Shown here piece after piece: positions 1 through 9,073 of a stretch of DNA of 42,207 nt; the first letter of the stretch is position 1; each line of letters begins with the position of its first letter. The stretch lies in the NCBI GenBank assembly GCA_018398765.1, contig JAHBMJ010000270.1, forward strand, positions 1 to 42,207, given 5' to 3'. A program made the position numbers and the translations under genes. The notes under the pieces are model-generated. The model made no database searches. It saw only the letters and a program-made list of their open reading frames with translations, and was not told the origin of the DNA. This stretch comes from Chromera velia. Taxonomy: Eukaryota > Sar > Chromeraceae.

Positions 1-162
1 CTGTGCCTGTGTGGCAGTGTATATACACTAGTCACTGAGACTCACTCTAGTACTAATAGAGATTAAGAACGTAAAATTGATAGATTTGAAATTGCATATG
101 ACTTTTTGTTGATACAATAAAGTTAGAGCACGTACTAAAATTGAGGTGACAATCACTCAGCT

Positions 163-600
163 TTATGACACTTCCTTTTCCTCTTCTTCATGATCACTTT
201 CTTCAATGTGAATCGAATCGATCAGTGGTGGGAGCTGCTGAGAGCTTTTTCTCTGGTGAGACGGAGAACCGCGCACATGTTTGCTATTGCTGTTGGTGTT
301 GGAACCGTCCTGTTTCTGGGCAGCTAAGCATCCAGAGTTGGTAAGTTCGGCTACCCTCTGTGCCGTGCCAGGGCCGACAACAAGCCCCTTATGTTGGAGG
401 TGAATATAGAGAGGTCGGTAGCCTTCCTCACCCGGAGTGATGACTTTCTCAGGAGGGGGAAGTTTGCCCCCAGCCTTCTCAGCATTTGCGTCTGCGGCCG
501 CCTCCTTTGGTTTCAAATTGGTCCTCCCGCCGGGCCCTATAGGAGCAGCCCCCCCTCCAGCACTGTCAGCAGCCCTCCCGTTGCCTTTTCCCTTGCCTTT
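163..600 (-). CDS. Terminal exon of an unknown protein with acidic C-terminus
   Basis: The minus strand is open for 145 codons and ends in TAA, followed two codons later by TGA. The exon is proposed to start at 600, just after a TTCTAG acceptor; without that splice the same frame carries an in-frame TAG at 601-603 and continues open upstream to about 660. The N-terminal part is Gly/Ala/Pro-rich (GKGKGNGRAADSAGGG), the middle contains GYRPLYIHLQHKGL, and the C-terminus is acidic (ESDHEEEEKEVS). I recognise no domain. Upstream exons would lie to the right, but I could not place any with confidence. It could also be a decayed gene fragment. Confidence 0.4.
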   Translation of the reverse strand, partial: KGKGKGNGRAADSAGGGAAPIGPGGRTNLKPKEAAADANAEKAGGKLPPPEKVITPGEEGYRPLYIHLQHKGLVVGPGTAQRVAELTNSGCLAAQKQDGSNTNSNSKHVRGSPSHQRKSSQQLPPLIDSIHIEESDHEEEEKEVS

Positions 601-941
601 CTAGAACTGCTCCACACCGACAGGGAATGTGGTCACAGCCTTTCGACGCTCGGGGTCAGGGGCATAAAGTAAAAGGGGGTGAAACGTCAATTTCAGTGCA
701 GCTCAAAACATTTTTTTTTTGAGAGCAAACCATCAAGATTTAGGTTTTTTCATTTGAATCAGCATACGTAACGGATCGGTACTTGTAAAAGTTTTTTCGG
801 GACCTTCATATTTGAGGTTGAAAGTCATATTGATCAAATATTTGATCATATTTGATAGGTCTTTAAACACTAGGTCCTCCCTGACTGGATATTTGATTTG
901 AGTTTAAGCCTTACCTCAAATCAAATCAAATCAAATCAAAC
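601..941. other. Non-coding stretch with hairpin and (TCAAA)5
   Basis: No convincing gene is seen. A perfect 12-bp inverted repeat (891-902 with 915-926, 12-nt loop) has arms ATTTGATTTGAG and CTCAAATCAAAT. The right arm runs into a (TCAAA)5 pentanucleotide repeat at 916-940. Confidence 0.6.
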
Positions 942-1175
942 ATGGTCACTAGTTACGAACCTGAGCTCGGGGGGCCGTCAGTCCTCTTTCGCGTTCTCTG
1001 TCATGGAGATGCCAAGGCGCATGCCTTGTCCAAGTTGCTGTTGTTCAACCTGAAAAGGATGAGGGTGCACCTGAATGAGAGGGACGGGACTAAGAGGACA
1101 GTTCTAGGCATTGCAGTCGAAAAGAAATTAAAAGGCCTCAGCCAGGTCCTCCTCACGGCTGGCGCTCAGATGTGA
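942..1175 (+). CDS. Ankyrin-repeat protein fragment (probable terminal exon)
   Basis: A 77-codon frame ends in TGA. Residues 43-77 fit an ankyrin repeat: an Asn/Asp start (NERDGTKRTVLGIAVEK), a second helix (LSQVLLTAGA) and a terminal hydrophobic residue. The preceding 35 residues (LFRVLCHGDAKAHALSK) look like a second, degenerate repeat. Ankyrin repeats are protein-binding scaffolds, so the sequence gives no specific function. At 77 aa it is far shorter than a normal ankyrin protein. It is either the last exon of a plus-strand gene whose other exons I cannot see, or a relic. The first ATG directly follows the (TCAAA)n repeat, so the true 5' limit may be an acceptor further in. Confidence 0.5.
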   Translation: MVTSYEPELGGPSVLFRVLCHGDAKAHALSKLLLFNLKRMRVHLNERDGTKRTVLGIAVEKKLKGLSQVLLTAGAQM

Positions 1176-2529
1176 ATCTTCACTAGCTTAATTACTATAA
1201 GTTTGGCTCGCCCCATATCAAACAGAAGGATCCGCTTTCATCCAGCAAAGTATTTCTGAATTCTTTTAAACTGCATTTTTTATATTTTATGAATCAGAAT
1301 GCATTCCGTAATTTAAAAAAATTTAGAAAGAGTGTGTCCTAGAGTGTGTCAAACTTTAAGTCTTTCTAGAAGTTTTTAATACTGTATGTTTAATTGTTTA
1401 TCAATTTTGAGCTAATTTTTTTTTCGTCTGGGCTTATCTTGGCTTTATATATGTGACTTTGCATTATGATTTGAAAAATGTTTCAAACATATTTACATAA
1501 TTTAATTAGTTTTTAATTTTGAAATGTACATAAGTGACCAAAATTTTTTATAGAATGGCATAGATTCACACGTATAAATTAAAATTTATTAAATTTAAAA
1601 CCAAGCTATCAAGCGGCCCTATATCGGTGGCTTTGCCCAATTAACACCGAAGTGAAAAAAAAACGAAAATGTGGTTAAATTTTAACCGTTAAAATATGCT
1701 AGCTAGTGATATAAAAACCAAATTAGAAATATTATAAATTTTTTTTTAGAGAAATATTATAGAAATCCGGTTTGAGATTTTGATTATTATTAAACTGAAG
1801 TAAATTATATAAGATTTCTCGAGATTTCCATAAAATTTATGACTAGATTTATGACCAAAGACGCACTTCCAGAATATACAATCATCGTGACGCGTTTCTA
1901 CAGAGAAGACGACATACGTCCGACTATAAGCCTCTATGGATGCAGGTACGATGCAAGTACAACTTGAATAATGTACGTATGACATTATGCGACGGATTTC
2001 ATGAGAGCATGACCAGGTAAGTGATTGTCAGTCAGAAGAACGGGTGACGCCAGATGCCATTTCAGATGAAACCACTCGGACTTCGCTCGAATTCATCAAA
2101 CGGAGAGAGTCGACCATCGCTGGAAGGTCCCTTCTCCCCGATCATTGCGGACTCCACGTAAGTCGATGCACGTCACGTTGATGGATCGATGCACAAGTAC
2201 ATACATGTACAGAGAGGCACGCTTATGGCACAAGGGGCATCAAAGCAGCAGTGTCACGTCACAGGATACGAAACAAAGAGAGCCAAAGAAATCGACTCCA
2301 TCCTCAAGCCATCGCTTCACTCGGACTTCTGCTCATCGAATGGTCTTTCTGTCTCATGCGTGCACGTCGTTTGCAGACCCTCCACAGAACTACGGACAGT
2401 GACAGCCCTCACCTCCACATACAGTGTCTGTCATTGCCAAGAAGCACTTCTGTTGTGTCTCCCAGTTCCCTCTGGTCGACTCTTCCTCTCATTTCCATTT
2501 CTCCGGCCGTTCGTCCTCTATTGCCTCGT
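1176..2529. other. AT-rich non-coding stretch
   Basis: Roughly 1176-1990 is very AT-rich with poly-T/poly-A runs and stops in all frames. From about 2000 to 2529 the composition becomes more balanced, and several short overlapping frames occur, but none resembles a protein family. The latter part is the 3' flank of the minus-strand gene ending at 2530. Confidence 0.5.
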
Positions 2530-3098
2530 TCAATTCTCATCGTGATCGACGGCCTCGGCCTCCTCGTCTGCGCCTGCGTCCTCGTTCTCGTCCACTGAGG
2601 TCTCCAGGGGCTCCTCCCCTGCAGGAACCTCCACAGGCACGTAGTCCTTGCAGGCGCACCCGCAGGCATCCAGGGGGGTCATCTCGCTTGTGCCCTTCAC
2701 GAGGTTGTTGCACCAGTGGATGTTATCTGCGTACTGCTCGCAGCCGTCTCCATCGGGGTCGCGCCAGTCAGCAGCATCGATGCAGTCAGCTGCAGTGACA
2801 CGCCAACATAGAGGATCACGTTGAGTGGGTGAAGACAATAAAGACCTGCTGCTTGGGCAGAGGCATGACACACTGCAGCACACACACAATTCACAAATTA
2901 CTGACTGTTGTCGGTGAAAGCAGCTCCGTATGTGACTGCGTCCTCTGTCACGTTTGCCTGGTAAGCCTGGATGGTCCCGTCCCTTCCAGTGACAGTGTAA
3001 GTGGGGTATGAAGTGGGCACAGCTCCTCTTCCGCGAGCGGCCAGGGCGTCGCTGGAGCTCACGCTTGCACTACCGCTGCGTCCACCACCGCCTCCCAT
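2530..3098 (-). CDS. Small Cys-rich protein with a Trp-Asp-Gly/Cys domain, two exons
   Basis: Two exons on the minus strand fit together: 3098-2906 and 2789-2530. The 116-bp intron runs GTCAGT...CTGCAG in phase 1, and the junction reads FTDN-T-DCIDAADWRD. The product is about 150 aa. The first exon is Gly/Ser-rich. The second holds a compact domain with DWRDPDGDGC, EQYADNIHWC, a Gly-Thr linker, then DACGCACKDY, that is six cysteines in a W-D-x-D-G-x-x-C / W-C / A-C-x-C pattern common in predicted extracellular proteins of microalgae and other protists. The tail is acidic (DENEDAGADEEAEAVDHDEN). A good acceptor (CTCTTTCAG) sits at 3108, ten bases before the ATG, so upstream coding or non-coding exons are likely and the true N-terminus may be missing. 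No signal peptide is visible in the part seen. Function unknown. Confidence 0.65.
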
Positions 3099-3640
3099 GT
3101 TGTTCGCCTGAAAGAGAGAAAAAACGAAACCGAAGGTACAAGATCACAAAACGCTGGAGTATCCAGGCGAGCTTTTGAGCTTCTTCCAGTAAGAGTTCTG
3201 ATATATAAAGAGGGACGGTCTACGTGCACTGTTTCAATCACCAGATCGATCGAATTGAAGTCATGTATCCGAATTTTGTTGCATACCGTTGCGTGCGTTC
3301 AGCCGCTTCAGCGATTCGATTAGTCGATTTTTCATGCGGGCTGCCATGCACCGCGTCGGCATGTCCGAAATGAGGCTCCAAATTTCGCGGGGGCCACGGC
3401 AGAGACGCGTGACACACCTTAATTTCGAGAGGCCTCAGTGCAGATTTGCCATCCGAGACGGATTTTATTTTGGGAGGCTGCAGCCCGGTCCTTCTCAAGA
3501 CACACAACTGCCTGAAATCTGCATTGAGACAGACGAAACTGACACCGAAACCACAGTCAAGCGTGAGCTTACCGCCCTTCCTGCTGTTTCAGAAGAGTTG
3601 CCTGACGTTTTGCTTTGTTGTCGCCATTTTTGACTGCAAA
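3099..3640. promoter_or_regulatory. Divergent intergenic region between Cys-rich gene and L7/L12
   Basis: The two flanking genes point away from each other, so both promoters, and probably a 5' non-coding exon of the minus-strand gene, lie here. A TATATAAA sequence is present on the plus strand at 3202-3209, too far from either start codon to assign firmly. A possible minus-strand donor (ACG|GTATGC) lies near 3288. No other element is recognised. Confidence 0.4.
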
Positions 3641-4180
3641 ATGAATTTTCTCTTTGTTGGGTTGACGCTTTGCGTCTCAAGTGTTGCTGCCTTCCAAATC
3701 GGTTCTTCCGGGTCCTTTCGACCAAGCCTGCGATCATATTTGAGACGGGCGTATGCGACAGAACTGCGATCTGAAAAGACAGATGCGATCGTTGACCAGT
3801 TGAAGGAGCTCACACTTGTGGAAGCATCTGAACTTGTCAAGAAGATTGAGGAGACGTTCGGGGTCGATGCGTCAGCAGCAGTTGGGGGAGGGATGATGAT
3901 GATGGCTCCTGGGGCCGCTGCAGGGGGGGGGGATGGGGAGGCAGCACCCGCAGCTGAGGAGAAGACAGAGTTCGACGTTGTTTTGGATTCTGTCGATGCA
4001 GCGAAGAGAATTGCCATGATCAAGGTCCTACGAAAAGTCAACACTGAGTTGGGGTTGAAGGAGGCTAAGGAGTTGGTCGACAATCTCCCCAAGCCTGTCC
4101 TTAAGGGAATTGAAAAGGAGAAGGCAGAGGAAACCAAGAAGGCTCTCGAAGAAGCAGGCGGGAAGGTGTCAATCAAGTGA
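3641..4180 (+). CDS. rpl12: Plastid-targeted ribosomal protein bL12 (L7/L12)
   Basis: Intact single-exon gene of 179 aa ending in TGA. L7/L12 forms the flexible stalk of the large ribosomal subunit and recruits translational GTPases. Residues 1-17 are a signal peptide ([17 protein letters not shown]) followed at once by Phe-Gln-Ile and a Ser/Arg-rich transit-like segment to about residue 45: a bipartite leader with the Phe at the cleavage site known from red-type secondary plastids. The N-terminal dimerisation domain follows ([20 protein letters not shown]), then an Ala/Gly/Met-rich hinge (about 80-105). The C-terminal domain carries the family signature ([21 protein letters not shown]-like helix, [37 protein letters not shown]). 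The first in-frame ATG is at 3641; the upstream frame has no ATG. A mitochondrial location is the main alternative, but the signal peptide argues for the plastid. Confidence 0.95.
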   Translation: MNFLFVGLTLCVSSVAAFQIGSSGSFRPSLRSYLRRAYATELRSEKTDAIVDQLKELTLVEASELVKKIEETFGVDASAAVGGGMMMMAPGAAAGGGDGEAAPAAEEKTEFDVVLDSVDAAKRIAMIKVLRKVNTELGLKEAKELVDNLPKPVLKGIEKEKAEETKKALEEAGGKVSIK

Positions 4181-5373
4181 AGAAATCCTGCCACTGTTTT
4201 GTTCCACAACCTTTATCGCGCAACACCTCCTTGCTGTCTCCGTCAACGAACAGAGAGAGACTGCACGCGAGACATCAGCCTAAAGGTTCCCCTTTCCACA
4301 TTTCTATTGGAGACGCAAGTGCACCCTCCACTGTCCTCAAGAGCTTTACTGTTCTGTGCCTCTTGAAAGTGTAAGTGGGGTTTGTGCTTGTGCTCTTCCC
4401 TTCCTTCCGTTTCGCTGCCCGTCCAGAAAACGCCTCGCCTGTTTGGTCGTTGTCAGCCGATTGAGTTTTTTATACGGAGAGACGATGATGGAGAATGTCT
4501 TGACTTGCCTGGCGCAGGCACGACAGAAGTTTCTTGCGACTCTTGTCTGTCTCATGCGTCTGTCTCGACGTCTGAGGGTGAGGGGTTTCAGAGAGGAAGG
4601 GGCAGGTAGCCTAACCGTCTCTGCAAGAGAGGGTTGACGGAACAAACCGCGCGCCCCTGTTTGAACGACCGGGTTGGAAGGTTGGATTGACAGATCAATC
4701 TAGAGACTGACCTGGGTGTAATTTTTTTTGAACCCTTATCGCTTCATCTACGTGAACAGTAAGTACATCCATCGTTTATCATCTTGCAAAGCCTTTGTTT
4801 CTGTCCATTCCCTCCGTTTTGCCATTCAATTCCAGTCCCCCGTTGAAGCGTCTCTGGTGGAAGCTGCACCTTCAGGCTGGCTCTTTTACTGTCGCTTGGA
4901 TTCGCCCCCCTTGGACTACCCTTGTTTTCACTTGCATCTCCTCTCTTCGTCGTTCCTTCTCTCCCTCTCCCTTTCCACGCTTTCTCTGTTCTTCATTGTT
5001 TTTTCCCGTCTGGTGTCCACCCTCCCGCCCCCTCACCTCTCATCCGTCCTCATCTGATTGAAAGACTGATTCTCTCTTTTTCAGTGAGTTTTCTGCTCAA
5101 TCTACCGGAATCTACCCTATAGGGGTATCACAGAGAAAAAAAAAAAAGTAAATAACTCTCTTTGTCAGGTATACTTTTTTTTTCTTTTTTTTTTTGTCTA
5201 AAACAACTGTTGTTTAGCTGTTGCACGGGTGTTGCACAAGTGTTGCAGACAAAAAAAAATGTAGATAACCCGTTTTTCTAGAGACTTTTTTGACCTCCCT
5301 GAACCTAACTGCCACTTGAAAGTTCAAGCTGCATTTTTGGATAAGCTTGAAAGTCCGCGCCACGGGCGCGGTA
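4181..5373. other. Downstream non-coding stretch, pyrimidine-rich then AT-rich
   Basis: The first part presumably holds the L7/L12 3' UTR. About 4780-5090 is strongly C/T-rich on the plus strand, and several open frames there are compositional artefacts (Ser/Leu/Pro only). From about 5130 poly-A and poly-T runs appear, plus three close copies of a GTTGCAC/GTTGCAG motif near 5217-5250. No gene is recognised. Confidence 0.5.
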
Positions 5374-6088
5374 CACTGGAACTATAGTATGTCACAATGA
5401 GAATTTCTAGAACCCTTTGTGTCATAATGATTTGTGGCACAATAATTGTGATTTTAAGAACTTTTGACTGATTCAATTAAATCACACTTATATGTGAAAA
5501 AAATGGTTGTAGATTGCGTGTTTACGGTGTTGAGCACGGTTTAACATACGCCGTGGGGTACGTGTTTGACACGTCGTTTGTGAGCGTGAATGTGTGAGTG
5601 AGTAAGTGAGTGAGTGAGGTACTAAATGAGTGATTGAGTGACTCATTGAGTGAGTGAGTAAGTAAGTGAGTGAGTGAGTGCTAGGAGTGAGTGAGTGCTA
5701 GGAGTGAGTGACTGAGTGAGTAAGTCAGATAAGTGAGTGAGTGAATGAATGAATAAATGAATGAGTGCAGTGAGTGAGTGAGATAGTGAGTGAGTGAGTG
5801 AGCAAGTAATTATAAGTGAGTGAGTGGGTGAATGAGGGTAATTATAATGAAACTCTAGGGTCTGACACTTGATCTCTATAAAAGATTGTAAGAGATTGTC
5901 TAAATACTAGTCTAAATGCCTTGACAGATGCCTTGACGTTGCTTTTTTGTCTAATAATTCCATCATACTTAAGTTAATTATTTTAACTATTTCATCATAC
6001 CTATTGTGACACAATTATTTGTGTCACCGGTACCAGTGTATAGGGTATTGTGTCATAATTTGAATTGTCTCACACTATAGTTTCAGTG
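5374..6088. mobile_element. Non-autonomous TIR element starting CACTG, with internal GTGA array
   Basis: The ends are imperfect terminal inverted repeats of about 25 bp. The left end reads CACTGGAACTATAGTATG; the complement of the right end reads CACTGAAACTATAGTGTG. Short palindromic copies of GTGTCATAAT lie just inside both ends. There is no coding capacity, and most of the centre is a tetranucleotide array. The flanking bases (GTA left, GCA right) do not give a clean target duplication. The CACTG end resembles CACTA-type transposons, but the assignment is weak. Confidence 0.45.
5582..5835 (+). repeat. Degenerate (GTGA)n microsatellite
   Basis: About 250 bp of GTGA/GAGT tetranucleotide repeats, interrupted by short variants such as a repeated GCTAGGAGTGA block. 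It lies inside the CACTG-ended element. Confidence 0.9.
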
Positions 6089-7116
6089 GCAGACTATGTC
6101 TCATGAATATTAATCAGCATCGTTCATGTGTAAGCATGCTGCTCCGGAAGTAGAAAAGCTTGAAAAGAAGCATCCTAGTTTGAATTAAGTATAAATTCTA
6201 GGCGTAGGACATCAAAATCAAATAATAAAACATAACGTCATTTTTTTCAGTTTTTTTTTTAATATTTGATTTTGATTTTTTTTATTTTTGAAACTAGTTT
6301 TGAATTAAACGATCAAGACCTAGGTCAAGTCATTTCAAAACACCAGTCAAGATGTAAGTTCTAACTGCTTTGATCTTTTTTATAAAAATTTACGAAACAC
6401 TTTATTTATAATTGTTTTCATTGAGATTCATTGAGAGCAGGACAGCACAGTGCTTACGTGCACCCATGTTTGAGCGAAACGCAGAGACTACGACCTTTGG
6501 TCTTATGATCAAAGACAATGACAGGACGCGCTTTGGAAATATTTTCAGGGTCACGAAGGTTTCAGAGTTCCAAAAAATGCAAAAGGTAAAAATGAAGATG
6601 CCAGCGGGGAATCAAGGGTGGGTTGGTAGATGGGCAGAGGTGCTAATCACGCCTCCGACACTCCAAGCTGCTCTTAAACATATTTTTTAAGATTGGATTT
6701 CTGAGCGGTACTTAATTTTAACTTACGATTTTTGAGCGGCAGCACCATTTCGTGCCGCCAAAATTTATCTCATGCGCAACGCGATGCATTGCCTTTACGG
6801 AGCACTGCACGGCCAGGGAAACCACGGCCCCGGTATGCTTCCAAAGTTTCTGCACGGCGTTTTTCTTAGGGCCCATTCATGGAGCCCCGGCAACGACCTG
6901 CAGGCTCAGACGGCAACTGCGCAATATCTCAGAGGGCAGTGCAGTCATGGCTGCGAGTCATGCAAGGGGTATATCATATGTTGTTCAGGTGTATCACGTA
7001 TACAAAATTCAGAAAAAAAGGAGGAGCCTTCCACCCCCCTTCTCTTTTATTCCCTCTTCGTGTCGACCTCCTCCAAACATGAAGGAGCAAATTTTGTGTT
7101 CCCGACAAAATTTGTG
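6089..7116. other. Non-coding stretch
   Basis: About 6089-6410 is AT-rich and includes a TCTAGGCGTAGGA motif also found, inverted, near 14230. 6750-7000 is more GC-rich with two overlapping open frames, but neither shows recognisable protein features. Confidence 0.4.
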
Positions 7117-7348
7117 CGCGGCCCATCCACTCGGGAATTTTTGGTACCAGAACTTTAAGACCCCTGCCAAATTTTCCCTTTTTTGCCCCCCCCTTACCAA
7201 ACTTTCCCACAAAGGCTCAAATAAGGCAAAAAACACTGCTGAAATCAAAATATCTGACCCATTGAAGGCTGATTTTCTCTAGTCTTCAATACCAAATATT
7301 CCTAAGCTGAAGACCCCTTACCAATTTTTCCAGAGTGGATGGGCCGCG
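7117..7348. mobile_element. 232-bp MITE, copy 1, with 8-bp target duplication
   Basis: The element has 16-bp perfect terminal inverted repeats (CGCGGCCCATCCACTC and its complement). It is flanked directly on both sides by AATTTGTG (7109-7116 and 7349-7356). A second copy of equal length lies at 16394-16625. There is no coding capacity. An 8-bp duplication is typical of hAT-type transposases (also P and Merlin), so this is probably a non-autonomous derivative of such a family. Confidence 0.93.
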
Positions 7349-7468
7349 AATTTGTGTACGTATCCAGAAAGTCATTTATTCGTCCTTCAGCTTTCTTCTC
7401 TATTAACAACGCACCTTCCTGTGTATATAACATTTTTTTTTAAGATATAAGCCTTTCATACAGCGTGA

Positions 7469-7610
7469 TTTTTTAAGACATAGGCTGTGTTTGCGGCACA
7501 GCTTTTCAAGACATAGGCCGTGCCTGTGGTGCGGCTTTTCAAGATATAGGTCGCACTTGCGGCACCGCTTTTCAAGACATAGTCTGCGCCTGCGGCGCAG
7601 CCTTTCAAGA
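7469..7610. repeat. 33-bp minisatellite of hairpin-forming units
   Basis: Four full units and a partial one, with a strict 33-bp period (starts near 7469, 7503, 7536, 7569, 7602). Each unit begins TTTTCAAGACATAG and ends in a GC-rich segment. The best hairpin is unit 4: CTGCGCC (7584-7590), TGC loop, GGCGCAG (7594-7600). A decayed unit may precede at about 7438. Confidence 0.85.
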
Positions 7611-7786
7611 ATGGATTTTTGAGCGGCATAAAATTTTAAGTAGCCTTGAGTGTCAGGGGGGTAGTGCCAATTAGAGTTGTTGAAATTCTTAAAGAGGGAA
7701 ATGCAAAAACTGTGTAAGTCAGCCTATCGTGTACAGACTAACTTCAAAATTTATCTCCATAAAAATCGATAAAATTGCTTTCAAAA

Positions 7787-8077
7787 GTGGGACTCGCACC
7801 GGCCAACCGGCTCCGCGGCGTAGCGTCCTTCCATTGAGCCAAGACCGAGCACGTGGACATCGTGCAAATCCATGCATGCAGAATTAAATGCATGTATACA
7901 AATGCATGCATTGCAGTAATTAAATTCAGATTGAGGAGTCAGATAAAATAAGAGACTGCTGCTCGTATGAAGTTGAGAAAGAGACTCTGTTGACACAACC
8001 TCTAGAAATAGGAGCAACGTAAGAGTGCTGTGTATGCCTGTGGCCCGAGGGCCGATAGGTTACATATAAATCTTTCT
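7787..8077 (+). repeat. 5' LTR of the copia element
   Basis: 291 bp, beginning GTGGGACTCG and ending AAATCTTTCT, matching 13776-14066. The ends are not the usual TG...CA. It includes the palindromic ATGCATGC cluster (about 7873-7913). A possible TATA-like TACATATAAA lies at 8061-8070, close to the 3' end of the LTR. Confidence 0.95.
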
Positions 8078-8094
8078 GGTGACGCCAGCGAGAG
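8077..8094 (+). other. Candidate primer-binding site
   Basis: The sequence immediately at the 5' LTR boundary is TGGTGACGCCAGCGAGAG. It starts TGG, complementary to the CCA end of a tRNA, as in most LTR elements. It does not match the initiator-Met primer (TGGTATCAGAGC) used by many copia elements; the primer tRNA would end in GGCGUCACCA. Confidence 0.6.
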
Positions 8095-8095
8095 A

Positions 8096-9073
8096 ATGTC
8101 TGACTCCGGTGGTTCGCCTTTCCCTGTATTGGGAGCGAATGACACCTTTCAGCCCTGGTGGGATTCTTGTGAGAACAGGACTGAAGGAGATCAGAAACTG
8201 TTTGGCGCCTCAGAAGAGCAAATTGCTCAGTAGCAAGCCAGCAGAATTTACGCAGCAACTCGTAACCATCACATCGTAGGCAATTCCATTCAATTGTTGT
8301 TTGACCAAAAGAAAAACCCTCTCAACACCACCTTTCGTTCCGGTGGGAAGATTGAGTGGGTCAAGTACAGAGACGCATTGAGGGACAAGGTGAAGCAACT
8401 TCTGGATGAGACCTCGAGAACAAAGAAGAAACAGAACGCTCGACAGTGGCGGACCCTTGCCGATAACGGATATGGATATAAATCCTTCCAACTGATGGTG
8501 GACTCTTTTGAGACCCTGGTTAAGGAAATGAAGAATTGTGGCGCAGAGAGCGATGTCCCTGTATCATTGAGAGGAGAGGCCATGTTTGCCTGCTTTCTCC
8601 AGTACAACCAGAAGAAGATGGAGAATGATTGGGATGAGGACGATCTGTCAGATTATGACAAGATCATGGCGGAGGCCAAAAGGCTTGCTGTCAAATCCCA
8701 TACCAATGCCATCGATGAGCCTCCTGGTGGCCCCCCTATCTGGGTCAAAGCACAAGGCTCTACGCCAAACCCCCCCAAACAGAAATCTCCCATTGTGAAG
8801 GAGGAGGTTGCATTTGTTGGGGGTGCAGGGTTTCCCCCGAGTGGGAAAGGCCACAGGAGAGGCAGAGGCAGGGGCAACGCAGGGTCAGGAAGAAGAGGTT
8901 ATTAAGGGAGTCGGCAGGGGAGAGCAGAGGGACAGAATGGATCCTATGAACAGAAAGACTGCTCCAGATGCGGTCGGAAAGGGGGGCACGATGCTGAGTG
9001 GCTAGCGCACAACGAATGCCCCGGGATGTCGGCTCATTGCGACATCTGTCAGAGGACAGGGCACTTCACCTAA
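8096..9073 (+). pseudogene. gag: Copia gag with two zinc-knuckle motifs and three in-frame stops
   Basis: A single reading frame runs from ATG 8096 to TAA 9071-9073, interrupted by TAG at 8231-8233 and TAA at 8903-8905, with no frameshift between them. The middle (8234-8902) is a helical, charged capsid-like region (KYRDALRDKVKQLLDETSR, FACFLQYNQKKMENDWDEDD) followed by an Arg/Gly-rich nucleic-acid-binding tail (GKGHRRGRGRGNAGSGRRG). After the second stop the same frame gives CSRCGRKGGHDAEW...HNEC, a loosely spaced zinc knuckle, and then CDICQRTGHFT, the first half of a CCHC knuckle. As drawn it cannot make full-length Gag without readthrough. It is most likely decayed. Confidence 0.85.

Noticed and set aside
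2145-2798. Several plus-strand frames opposite the Cys-rich gene
   Set aside because: They are antisense shadows; the minus strand carries the spaced-cysteine domain and a phase-matched intron.
3446-3640. N-terminal extension of L7/L12 upstream of 3641
   Set aside because: The extension has no ATG and would bury the signal peptide that starts exactly at the 3641 ATG.
6752-7282. Two overlapping plus-strand frames in a GC-richer patch
   Set aside because: They run into the MITE at 7117, have no recognisable domain and no supporting splice pattern.
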